Shown here: piece by piece, positions 1 through 8,287 of the stretch
Position numbering within the stretch: position 1 is the first letter of the stretch
How the letters are laid out: every line of letters begins with the position of its first letter
Assembly (NCBI GenBank): GCA_009843725.1
Contig: VYCX01000207.1
Span: forward strand, 1-8,997
Reading direction: 5' to 3'
Length of the DNA: 8,997 bases
DNA from: Boseongicola sp. SB0675_bin_26
GTDB taxonomy: Bacteria > Pseudomonadota > Alphaproteobacteria > Rhodobacterales > Rhodobacteraceae
Notes under the pieces: generated by a model
What the model was told of the DNA's origin: nothing
What the model saw: the letters and a program-made list of their open reading frames with translations, nothing else
The model's database searches: none
Program-made: the position numbers and the translations under genes

Positions 1-1
1 G

Positions 2-2590
2 GCCGCCAAACACGCGTCAAGGAAAGCCATCACCGCTCGACCGAACGCTTACGGGCTGGGTACATGCAAGCATGTCGAGGGCGTGCTCAACCTGATTGCC
101 AATTCCGGAAGCCGGATGCGTTCGGGTGCCGCAAGCCGGCAATCTCCTCGCATTGAGGTGCATCTCCAGTCCATGAGCGACACGGCACCTGCCATTTTGC
201 TGCCCGACGGGCACTTTCCCGCAGACGTCCGCGACGATGTCGAGAGCCGGCTCGAGGATTTCAAGCGCCTGCGTGACAAGCAGTCGCTCGCAAGCCTGAG
301 ACGGGTCGCCGACGCGCATCCGCACCATGTGCGCGTCTCCAGGTTGCTCGAGAGATGGGGAGACCAGCAGCTTGCACGGGAACGGCCGGCAAGTAGGCGA
401 GCGGCATTTCTCGACGCGGTGGATGCGGGCGAGCGGACCTTCGAAGTGCTGAACTTCCCGCTGTTTCCCTACCAGCGTGAGGGAATGATGCACCTGGCAT
501 TCAAGGAACGTGCGCTGTTGGCGGACGAAATGGGGCTGGGGAAGACCTGCCAGGCGCTGGCGGCCTGTGAACTCCTGAGACAGATCGATGGCGTCGAGCG
601 CGCGCTCGTTGTCTGCCCCGCGTCGCTCAAGTCGGAATGGGCAGAGCAGATCGAAGCCGCGACAAACCTGCCCTACCGCACCGTCTTCGGGCCTCGCGCC
701 GCGAGGCTTGAGGCCTACAGGAACCCGGAATTCTTCACGATCGCGAACTATGAGCAGATCCTGATCGACCGGGCAGACCTTCAGAAACTGCTTCAGCCCG
801 ACATCGTCATCCTCGACGAGGCCCAGCGCATCAAGAACTGGCGCACGAAGACTGCCATCGCCGTCAAGCAGCTCCAAAGCCGGTTTGCCTTCGTGCTCAC
901 GGGCACGCCGATCGAGAACCGGATCGACGAAATCTACTCGATTCTTCAGTTCCTGGATCCCACGATCCTCGGTCCCCTGTTTCGGTTCAACCGCCAGTAC
1001 TACCGCCTCGACGATCGGGGTCGGGCGATCGGCTACAAGAACCTGGACGAACTCGGCGAGCGCGTGAAGCCGTACATGTTGAGACGACGCAAGGTCGAGG
1101 TGGAGGACGATCTTCCCGGCCGTACGGTCAACAACTACTTCGTGCCGATGACCGAAGAACAGCAGGCGCGCTACGAGGACTACGCTTACCTGGTGGCCAG
1201 AATCGCCTCGGTCGCCCAGCGGCGCCCGCTGACGGAAGCGGAGTTCAAGCGGTTGCAGCTCGGCTTGGCCTGCATGCGCATGATCTGTGACACGCCCTAC
1301 ATTCTCGACGAAAAGGTGCGGGACTGCCCAAAACTGGACGAACTGGAGCGCATACTCGAGGAGTTGCTTAGCGACGCCGATTCCAAGGTGATCATCTTTT
1401 CGGAATGGGTCCGCATGCTGTCGCTTGTTCAGTCGTTGCTGAGCGACAACGGCATCGACTATGCCCTGCACACCGGATCTGTGCCGCAGAAGCAGAGAAA
1501 GGCGGAAATCAGCAGGTTCAAGGAAGATCCGGACTGCCGGGTGTTCCTGTCGTCCGAGAGTGGCGGGACCGGCTTGAACCTTCAGGTCGCCAACGCGGTC
1601 GTCAATCTCGACCAGCCATGGAACCCTGCCAGGCTGGAACAGAGAATCGCCCGTGCATGGCGAAAGCACCAGAAGCGTTCGGTGACCGTCGCGAACCTGG
1701 TCAGCGAGAACTCGATCGAGCACAACATGCTCTTCCTCATTGAGCAGAAGAAGGCCGTAGCCGGGGCTGTCCTGGACGGCGAGTCGGAATCGGGCGCGCT
1801 GAACCTGCCTTCCGGCAGGGCTGCGTTTCTTCAGCGCTTGGAAGAGGTCATGGGGGCCGTCGTTCCGAAGGAGCGGACACCCAAGCCCGAAGTTGAAATC
1901 CTTGACCGGTTCAGGGCCGCGTACGGCGAACAACTGGTCATGCTGGAGATGCGGGAATCGGAGGATGGCAGAAAGTCGCTGCTGGCCGTGGTTGATCCGG
2001 ACGATGACGGCAACGTCAGTGCATACGGCGACGAAGCCGCGGGATTGCCCGTAAAGACGCTCGATCGCGAGACATACGAGAAGATGCTTCAGCTGGAGGC
2101 CTCCGGCTTCCTCAAGCTGACGTCGAACACGGCGGAAGTCCTGTACCAGACCAGCCGGCCCGACCCGAAGCAGGAACGGGCGAAAGTGCGACTTGCGGAA
2201 GCGCGCGCCTTGCTGGAATCCGCAGAGAGGAAGTTTCGCATGGCGACGCTGCTGGCTGGCGGGGGATTCTCGGAAGAGGCGGTCGCGCAGGCGTCCGGCA
2301 TTGCGGAAGACGCGATTTCGTCGCTGTCGAAGGCCTGTGAGGACGCGACTGGCGAGTCGAAAGAGTCCGCTGCGACCGTATGCGAAAGGCTTGCCGCCTC
2401 CGGTCACCTGCCAGAGGAGCTCCTGAACAAGTCGATGTGGCTGTGCATTGGCGACGACAAGTCCGACGACGACATCGGAGGCTACGGCCCTGTCAACGGA
2501 CAGGACGACCTGAAGAGTGCCGGCGAGATTCTGGCATACGCGAGAAGCACGGTTGCCGAGGCCTCGGCGGAGCATGTCCCCGGCCAATGA
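2..2590 (+). CDS. SNF2-family DNA-dependent ATPase/helicase with partial SWIM zinc finger, 5' end outside window
   Basis: Swi2/Snf2 (SF2) ATPase, expected to translocate on double-stranded DNA and remodel or strip bound proteins. Counting residues from the GTG at 83: Walker A ADEMGLGKT (147-155, catalytic Lys154), motif Ia VVCPASLKSEW, DEAQ Walker B (245-248), motif III LTGTP (272-276), motif IV VIIFSEW, motif V SGGTGLNLQ (493-501) and motif VI EQRIARAWRKHQ (519-530, arginine finger region). Both RecA-like lobes are complete. The region after about residue 560 is a family-specific C-terminal extension that I cannot assign. The frame is open from base 2, and residues just before the GTG read GLGTCKHVEG, the C-x-H half of a SWIM finger, so the GTG at 83 is probably internal and the true start lies left of the window. 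No good ribosome binding site supports GTG 83, ATG 115 or ATG 173. The stop is TGA at 2588-2590. A 925-residue open frame on the opposite strand is a codon-bias shadow. Function in defence or repair is inference; the SNF2 assignment is very secure. Confidence 0.93.
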   Translation, partial: AAKHASRKAITARPNAYGLGTCKHVEGVLNLIANSGSRMRSGAASRQSPRIEVHLQSMSDTAPAILLPDGHFPADVRDDVESRLEDFKRLRDKQSLASLRRVADAHPHHVRVSRLLERWGDQQLARERPASRRAAFLDAVDAGERTFEVLNFPLFPYQREGMMHLAFKERALLADEMGLGKTCQALAACELLRQIDGVERALVVCPASLKSEWAEQIEAATNLPYRTVFGPRAARLEAYRNPEFFTIANYEQILIDRADLQKLLQPDIVILDEAQRIKNWRTKTAIAVKQLQSRFAFVLTGTPIENRIDEIYSILQFLDPTILGPLFRFNRQYYRLDDRGRAIGYKNLDELGERVKPYMLRRRKVEVEDDLPGRTVNNYFVPMTEEQQARYEDYAYLVARIASVAQRRPLTEAEFKRLQLGLACMRMICDTPYILDEKVRDCPKLDELERILEELLSDADSKVIIFSEWVRMLSLVQSLLSDNGIDYALHTGSVPQKQRKAEISRFKEDPDCRVFLSSESGGTGLNLQVANAVVNLDQPWNPARLEQRIARAWRKHQKRSVTVANLVSENSIEHNMLFLIEQKKAVAGAVLDGESESGALNLPSGRAAFLQRLEEVMGAVVPKERTPKPEVEILDRFRAAYGEQLVMLEMRESEDGRKSLLAVVDPDDDGNVSAYGDEAAGLPVKTLDRETYEKMLQLEASGFLKLTSNTAEVLYQTSRPDPKQERAKVRLAEARALLESAERKFRMATLLAGGGFSEEAVAQASGIAEDAISSLSKACEDATGESKESAATVCERLAASGHLPEELLNKSMWLCIGDDKSDDDIGGYGPVNGQDDLKSAGEILAYARSTVAEASAEHVPGQ

Positions 2591-2969
2591 TGTCAGCGTG
2601 CCTTGCAAGGTGCGACGGAACCCGAGCCGAGCTATCCGACTGACTTCGGTGGCGTCGGCATGCTTGTCCCGACCGGTGAATTCGTCGGCCTTGAAGCCAA
2701 GCATCTCCTTGGATTCGAGCGGGTGGCGTCTCTCGGTTCGTACGTCTTCAGGATCACTTCCATAACCCTGTCGGCTTTTCGCGCACGAATTCAATCAGCC
2801 CCCTCTTTGATTCCCTCCGGTTTCGAGTGCATTTTGCCCGGTCAGCCAAGTCCCGCACGCAACGGCGCGCCGATTGTTGCGCTTCGAAGTGAAATTGGGA
2901 AGGATTTGCGAGACCAGGAAGAATTCGGGAAGCGAAAGGCGCGGAGACGTCACGCTCTAGGGGTGCCAA
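2591..2969. other. Intergenic gap without a confident gene; stop-free extension of the SNF2 frame
   Basis: This gap separates the SNF2 gene from the fusion helicase. The SNF2 reading frame stays open after its TGA until a stop at 3041-3043, about 150 codons, the last part overlapping the next gene. Up to about position 2765 the third-position GC of that frame (37 of 55 codons counted from 2603) is like that of a real gene; beyond that it falls. It could be a lost C-terminal tail, a decayed gene or chance openness in GC-rich DNA. An ATG at 2587-2589 overlaps the SNF2 stop (ATGA) but opens only an 18-codon frame. I found no convincing -35/-10 promoter and no hairpin followed by a T-run. A 10-base palindrome (CCTTGCAAGG) lies at 2601-2610 with no evident role. 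Confidence 0.5.
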
Positions 2970-2972
2970 TTG
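2959..2972 (+). promoter_or_regulatory. Ribosome binding site deciding a TTG start for the fusion helicase
   Basis: An AGGGG Shine-Dalgarno-like run begins at 2959, followed after a short spacer (about 6 bases) by TTG at 2970. The frame is closed immediately upstream by TAG at 2958-2960, so nothing earlier is possible. The next ATG in frame is far downstream and would remove the exonuclease motif I. The TTG is therefore the best start, although a second TTG four codons later (2982) cannot be excluded. Confidence 0.65.
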
Positions 2973-5900
2973 GAAGACGGGTTGCGACGGCAGACGGCCG
3001 CGTCGGCGGAGTTTCTTTCCAGATGTGTCTCGATCGACCTTGAAGTCGATCCAAATGGCGAACGCATCAAGAGCTTTGCAGCCGTTCGGCCAGGCAAGGC
3101 GAGGCCATTCGTGTACAATGGCGGATCCCTCGCGCATGCCTTGGACGAGCTTGACGACTATGCCGGCGGTGCCGAGTTCCTGCTCGGCCACAACATCGTT
3201 CATTTCGACAGACCCCGTCTTGAGAACAGGCGACCTGGTCTGCGGATTCTCTCCAAGAAAGTGATCGACACGCTGTGGCTGAACCCGCTCGCTTTTCCGC
3301 GCAACCCGTACCATCGCCTGGTCAAGCACTATCTCGATGGCCGCCTTCAGGCAGAACGTGTCAGCGACCCCCTTTATGATGCAGAACTGGTTCTCGACGT
3401 CCTGCAGAACCAGATCGACAGCTTTCGGAGTCTCAATCTGCAGAAGCCCGATTTGCTCATTGCTCTCCACTGGCTGGCAACCGATGACAGGAACAACTCT
3501 GGTTTCGATTCAGTGTTTGCGTTTATCAGGAAGGCGCCACGCCCGGACGCCGCCGCCGCGGAAGATGCGATCTGCGCACTCCTAAAGGAGCGGGCTTGCA
3601 CGCATCGGACAGCAGCGGCGGTTTCGGCAGCCGGACAACATGGCTGGCCGCTCGCCTATGCGCTGTCCTGGGTCATGGTTGCCGAAGGGAATTCCGTGAT
3701 GCCACCATGGGTGCGTCACCAGTTTCCACGCGCTGGCGAACTCGTTTGGGAACTCCGTGACACTCCATGCAGAGATCCGGCCTGCAATTGGTGCCGATCA
3801 CAAGGCGATCCGGTCGACCAGTTGAAGACCTGGTTCGGCTTCGACGCGTTCAGGCCAAGGCCCGCAGGGCCGGACGGGCGGTCCCTTCAGGAGACCGTCG
3901 TCGCAAACGCGATGTCGAAGGTGCCTACTCTCGGAATCCTGCCGACCGGCACCGGAAAGTCGATCTGCTACCAGTTGCCGGCGCTCGCGCAGTACCAGAG
4001 GACTGGTGCGCTGACGGTCGTGATCTCGCCGCTGGTGGCTCTCATGGCCGATCAGGTCAAGGGCCTGCAAAGTCAGGGAATCTCCGCATGCGTCACGGTC
4101 AACGGCATGCTGTCGATGCCGGAAAGGCAGGACGCGCTCGACCGGGTGAGGCTTGGCGATGCAGCCATCCTGCTGATCTCTCCGGAACAGTTGCGCAGCC
4201 CGTCGGTACGATCGATCCTGGAGCAGCGGGAAGTCGGGTACTGGGTGTTTGACGAGGCGCACTGCGTCTCGAAATGGGGGCATGATTTCAGGCCGGACTA
4301 CCGGTATGCGGCCCGCTTCATCAAGGAATACTCGGGCGAAAGCGGTCCCGCGCCGCTGATCTGCCTGACGGCAACGGCCAAGCCGGGCGTGGTCAAGGAC
4401 ATCACGGAGCACTTTCGGGAAGTGCTCGGGATTGAACTGCAATTGATCGACGGCGGCGCGAAGCGGCACAACCTCGACTTCGAGATCGTGCCGACCGAGA
4501 AGCGCCGCAAGCATGGCGACATCGTTTCCGTGCTTCAGCACGGGCTCCCGCGGGAGGGCAAGTCCGGCGCGATCGTCTATTGCTCGATCCGAAAGGCCGC
4601 AGAGGAGGTTGCCGAGTTCCTGAGGAGCCAGGGGTTTTCGGCCGCCCACTACCATGCAGGGCTCAAGCCCGAGGAAAAGCGGGACGTGCAGCAGCAGTTT
4701 GGCGATGGCTCGCTTCGGGTGATCGCCGCGACGAACGCCTTCGGAATGGGCATCGACAAGCCCGACATTCGCCTTGTCGTACATGCAGACATTCCAGGCT
4801 CGCTCGAGAACTACCTCCAGGAAGCAGGCCGTGCCGGCCGTGATGGCGATGCCGCCCGCTGCGTGCTGCTCTTCAGCATTGACGACATCGAGCGCCAATT
4901 CAGCCTTTCTGCGCGGTCCCGTCTCGACCGGCGTGACATCAACGGAGTCCTGAAGGCCATCCGGCGGCTCGACAAGCGCGCCAAGCGATCCGGCGAAGTC
5001 GTTGCAACTCCGGGAGAGATTGCCAGGGAAGACGAGGATCAAGTCTCCATGCAGGACACTCTCACAGACGATCACCGCGTCAAGATTGCAGTGGCATGGC
5101 TCGAGGATGCAGTGCTTCTGAAGCGCGAAGAGAACCGAGTGCGAATCTTTCCCTCATCGCTCAAGATACGCACGCTCGACGAAGCCGGCAGGTTGATCGA
5201 CTGCAAGGGAAGCATCCCGGAGAATCGCCGCGACGTGCTCCGCAAGCTCGTTCGGTGCCTCATCGAAGCCGCGCCGGACAAGGGCGTGTCGACCGACGAG
5301 CTCTGCGGGCGCACCGGGATGTCACCGGGACGGTTGCGTGGCGCGTTGAACGACCTGGAATCGCTCGGGATTGCATCCAACGACACGTCGATCACCGTGT
5401 TCGTGCATTTGGGCGGGGACGACTCGTCAGAGAGCCGGTTGGCGGAATTTGCGAGCCTCGAGGCCGACCTTGTCATGACGTTGCGCGAGGCGTCGCCGGA
5501 CATGTCCGCCGAGGAAAGCTCGCAACTCTCTCTTCGGAGTGTCTCCCAGGAGCTGAGAGATGCGGGGCACGCGAATGTTCGGCCCGACATCGTCGAGCGT
5601 CTGGTTCGAGGCATCGCGCGGGACGGACGCGACGATGACGAAGGAATCGGCAGCTTGCGCGTTCGCAAGGCCAACCGCGAGATTCTGTCGCTTCGTCTGC
5701 TGCGAAACTGGGACAGGCTTGCGCAGACCGCAGAATTGCGGCGCAAGGGCGCATCAGTCATTCTCGGTGCATTGACCTGCGTTGCGCCAAAGGGCGCACG
5801 TGGCAAGGACGTTCAGGTGTCCACGACCCTTGGAGTGCTGATCGAAGCCATTTCGAGCGACATTGAACTCTCGGGCGAGATCAGGAATCCGTCCGGGTTT

Positions 5901-8114
5901 CTGGATCGGGCGCTTCTCTGGCTCCATGAACAGGGCATCGTTGCGCTTGGCCAGGGCCTGACGATCTTTCGACCCGCCATCACCGTTCACCTGGAGGCGG
6001 AAAGGCGCGATTTCACGGACACCGACTTCGCGCCCTTGGAACTGCACTACCGGGAACAGACCCTTCAGACCCACATCATGTCGGCCTATGCCCGGCGCGG
6101 ACTGACATCCATGCCCGACGCGCTCCGTCTTGCCGACGACTATTTCACGTTGGACAGGGAGGGTTTCGTCAAGAAATGGCTGCCTCTTTCGGAAACGACC
6201 CTGCAACGGCAGACAACGCCGGAATCCTGGCAGGCGATTGTGGGGGATCTTGGGAATCCCGTTCAGGCGAAAATCGTTGCGGATGATCGCGTGCAGACGA
6301 ACGTGCTTGTCCTGGCGGGCCCCGGGTCGGGCAAGACGCGCGTGCTGGTGCATCGCATTGCCTACCTGATACGCGTTTGCCAGGAGAACCCGCGCGGCAT
6401 TCTTGTTCTGGTCTACAATCGTCATGCCGCGACAGAAATCCGCCAAAGGCTGTCCAGCCTTCTTGGAGGTGACGCGCGGAGGGTGACTGTCCTGACCTGT
6501 CATGGTCTCGCGATGCGACTTGTCGGTGCGAGCTTTGCGAGGGACGTCGACAAAGTGGACATGGACCCGAAGCGATTCGACGAAGTGCTGCGACAGGCGG
6601 TCGATCTTCTGCAGGGCAAAGGACTTGCGAAGGAAGAGGCTGAGGCGCAGCGCGACACGTTGATCGAAGGGTATCGCTGGATTCTCGTAGATGAATACCA
6701 GGACGTCGGACGCGACGAGTACAATCTGATTGCAGCTGTCGCAGGTCGCTCGCTCGAGGACAGGGACAGCCGGTTGAGCCTATTTGCCGTGGGCGACGAT
6801 GATCAGAACATCTATGGCTTCAAGGGCGCTTCCGTCGAGTACATCCGGCGCTTCGGGAAGGACTACAAGGCTCGTCCGGCTCATCTGGTCGAGAACTATC
6901 GGTCCACTGCAAACATAATCAACGCGTCCAGCTGCGTGATCAGGCAGGCAGGCGAACGAATGAAGGCCGACCATGACCTTGTTGCAAATGCGGCCCGGAA
7001 ATCGGATCCGCCCGGCGGAGAGCTGGAGCAGTTGGACGCGGTCGGTCAGGGGCGCGTGCAGGTCCTCCAGGAGGCATCCACGAAGAACGAGCAGGCGGCG
7101 CTTGCCCTCAAGGAGCTGAGGCGCCTCTCGGCCCTGGATCTTCCCGGCTGGGACTGGGCGAGGGCCGCCGTGATTGCGCGGGAGTGGGAATACCTGGAAC
7201 CGGTGCGGAGCCTGTGCGAGGCTCAAGGCATCCCGGTCCAGTTCGCAACGGAGAAGCCGGCGAAATTCTGGCGCCTGCGCGAAACGCAGGCGTTCATCAG
7301 CTGGCTGAAGGCGCGGCAGGATTCAGACCTGAACGCCTCGGCGCTTGCCGACTGGGCGGCGCGGCAACCGGATGGCAAGTGGTGGACGCTGCTGAAGGAA
7401 GGCGTTGGGACCTTGGTCGGCGAACTTGGTGGCCAAGAGTCACGGGTGGACCGAAGAGTTGCGCTCGAATGGCTTGCCGAATGGAGCCACGACGCGCGCC
7501 GGCGCCAATCCGGGCTGCTGCTCCTGACGGCACACAGGGCCAAGGGCCTTGAATTCGATGACGTGGTCATTCTTGACGGCGGCTGGGCAGGGCGGTCTCG
7601 GGACAAGGATCCGGATTCCGAACGCAGGCTGTACTATGTCGCCATGACCCGGGCGCGTCGCAGCCTTGCCCTTCTGTCGATGAAGCGGCGGCATCCGATC
7701 ATCGGCGATCTTGATGATCCGGCCTTCCTGTGGCGGGAACCGGGTCTTGAGCCGATTGACGTTTCGGGTGGCGACAAGCTCTATCGGACGCCTGAACTGT
7801 CCAATGTGGACCTGAGCTATGCGGGACGCCTCCGAGAGGGCCACATTGCACTCCGTGCTCTTGAGCAGTTGAACGTCGGCGATCCCGTCGCGTTGAGGCA
7901 AAGGGGCGATCGCTGGCTGGTCGTGGATCAACGCGACGTTCCGGTTGGACGGCTTGCAAAGAGCTTCAAGCCTCCGGATGGCGCCGCGTTTGTCGAGGGC
8001 AGGGTGCACGCAGTCTGTGTATGGTTCCGGGAAGATGGTGCCGACGAGTATCGCGAACATGTCAAGCGGGATCGGTGGCCAGTGGTTGTGCCGGAACTGG
8101 TCTATCGAAAGTAA
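2970..8114 (+). CDS. Exonuclease-RecQ-UvrD three-enzyme fusion (RecQ family ATP-dependent DNA helicase)
   Basis: A 1714-residue cytosolic DNA-processing protein. Residues 20-150 are a DEDD-type 3'-5' exonuclease-like domain: DLEVD (23-27), GHNIVHFD (73-80) and SDPLYDAE (132-139). Residues 250-275 carry H250, C267, C272 and C275, a possible metal knuckle. Residues 285-650 are a RecQ core: LPTGTGKS (324-331), ISPLVALMADQVKGL (352-366), DEAH (428-431) followed by the RecQ aromatic loop KWGHDFRPDY, LTATA (466-470), TNAFGMGIDKPDI (588-600) and EAGRAGRDG (618-626). The usual cysteine-rich zinc subdomain after motif VI is absent. Residues 650-1090 are a linker, probably with winged-helix segments near 750-810. 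Residues 1090-1570 are a UvrD/Rep-like SF1A helicase: AGPGSGKT (1116-1123), DEYQD (1241-1245), GDDDQNIYGFKGA (1275-1287), ENYRST (1308-1313), LTAHRAKGLEFDDVV (1519-1533) and YYVAMTRARRSLAL (1555-1568). Residues 1616-1714 form a beta-rich-looking tail, tentatively HIRAN-like. All helicase motifs look intact. It starts at TTG 2970, 379 bases after the SNF2 gene. Substrate and cellular role are inferred. Confidence 0.93.
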   Translation: MEDGLRRQTAASAEFLSRCVSIDLEVDPNGERIKSFAAVRPGKARPFVYNGGSLAHALDELDDYAGGAEFLLGHNIVHFDRPRLENRRPGLRILSKKVIDTLWLNPLAFPRNPYHRLVKHYLDGRLQAERVSDPLYDAELVLDVLQNQIDSFRSLNLQKPDLLIALHWLATDDRNNSGFDSVFAFIRKAPRPDAAAAEDAICALLKERACTHRTAAAVSAAGQHGWPLAYALSWVMVAEGNSVMPPWVRHQFPRAGELVWELRDTPCRDPACNWCRSQGDPVDQLKTWFGFDAFRPRPAGPDGRSLQETVVANAMSKVPTLGILPTGTGKSICYQLPALAQYQRTGALTVVISPLVALMADQVKGLQSQGISACVTVNGMLSMPERQDALDRVRLGDAAILLISPEQLRSPSVRSILEQREVGYWVFDEAHCVSKWGHDFRPDYRYAARFIKEYSGESGPAPLICLTATAKPGVVKDITEHFREVLGIELQLIDGGAKRHNLDFEIVPTEKRRKHGDIVSVLQHGLPREGKSGAIVYCSIRKAAEEVAEFLRSQGFSAAHYHAGLKPEEKRDVQQQFGDGSLRVIAATNAFGMGIDKPDIRLVVHADIPGSLENYLQEAGRAGRDGDAARCVLLFSIDDIERQFSLSARSRLDRRDINGVLKAIRRLDKRAKRSGEVVATPGEIAREDEDQVSMQDTLTDDHRVKIAVAWLEDAVLLKREENRVRIFPSSLKIRTLDEAGRLIDCKGSIPENRRDVLRKLVRCLIEAAPDKGVSTDELCGRTGMSPGRLRGALNDLESLGIASNDTSITVFVHLGGDDSSESRLAEFASLEADLVMTLREASPDMSAEESSQLSLRSVSQELRDAGHANVRPDIVERLVRGIARDGRDDDEGIGSLRVRKANREILSLRLLRNWDRLAQTAELRRKGASVILGALTCVAPKGARGKDVQVSTTLGVLIEAISSDIELSGEIRNPSGFLDRALLWLHEQGIVALGQGLTIFRPAITVHLEAERRDFTDTDFAPLELHYREQTLQTHIMSAYARRGLTSMPDALRLADDYFTLDREGFVKKWLPLSETTLQRQTTPESWQAIVGDLGNPVQAKIVADDRVQTNVLVLAGPGSGKTRVLVHRIAYLIRVCQENPRGILVLVYNRHAATEIRQRLSSLLGGDARRVTVLTCHGLAMRLVGASFARDVDKVDMDPKRFDEVLRQAVDLLQGKGLAKEEAEAQRDTLIEGYRWILVDEYQDVGRDEYNLIAAVAGRSLEDRDSRLSLFAVGDDDQNIYGFKGASVEYIRRFGKDYKARPAHLVENYRSTANIINASSCVIRQAGERMKADHDLVANAARKSDPPGGELEQLDAVGQGRVQVLQEASTKNEQAALALKELRRLSALDLPGWDWARAAVIAREWEYLEPVRSLCEAQGIPVQFATEKPAKFWRLRETQAFISWLKARQDSDLNASALADWAARQPDGKWWTLLKEGVGTLVGELGGQESRVDRRVALEWLAEWSHDARRRQSGLLLLTAHRAKGLEFDDVVILDGGWAGRSRDKDPDSERRLYYVAMTRARRSLALLSMKRRHPIIGDLDDPAFLWREPGLEPIDVSGGDKLYRTPELSNVDLSYAGRLREGHIALRALEQLNVGDPVALRQRGDRWLVVDQRDVPVGRLAKSFKPPDGAAFVEGRVHAVCVWFREDGADEYREHVKRDRWPVVVPELVYRK

Positions 8115-8287
8115 GCGGTGCCGAGCATTTCGCATCCCGAAACGGGAGGCATGTTGCCGACATCGTCATCAATGTGCTTGGCTTGCACGGGTCGCGGTAG
8201 AGACTCACAAAACAGAGTTCGGTTGAGGATGAAGGCGCGTCAGTTGTGGCCGAATTCAATCCACGACCTGCCAACGACACGTCGGAA

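Noticed and set aside
2601..2610. Perfect palindrome CCTTGCAAGG
   Set aside because: Ten bases, single copy, no second site and no regulator to link it to; expected by chance at this scale.
2587..2643. ATGATG overlapping the SNF2 stop (ATGA), opening an 18-codon frame
   Set aside because: Too short, no clear ribosome binding site and no recognisable product; at best a chance overlap.
17..2794. A 925-codon open frame antisense to the SNF2 gene
   Set aside because: The sense strand has unmistakable SNF2 motifs; the antisense product is arginine/leucine-rich with no recognisable motif, the usual shadow of GC-biased codon use.
3798..5075. A 425-codon antisense open frame within the RecQ region, with other long antisense frames across 2754-8135
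   Set aside because: All overlie the well-supported fusion gene and show no family motifs; codon-bias shadows.
8135..8147. TCCCG-AAA-CGGGA hairpin just after the fusion gene
   Set aside because: Only five base pairs and not followed by a T-run, so not supportable as an intrinsic terminator.
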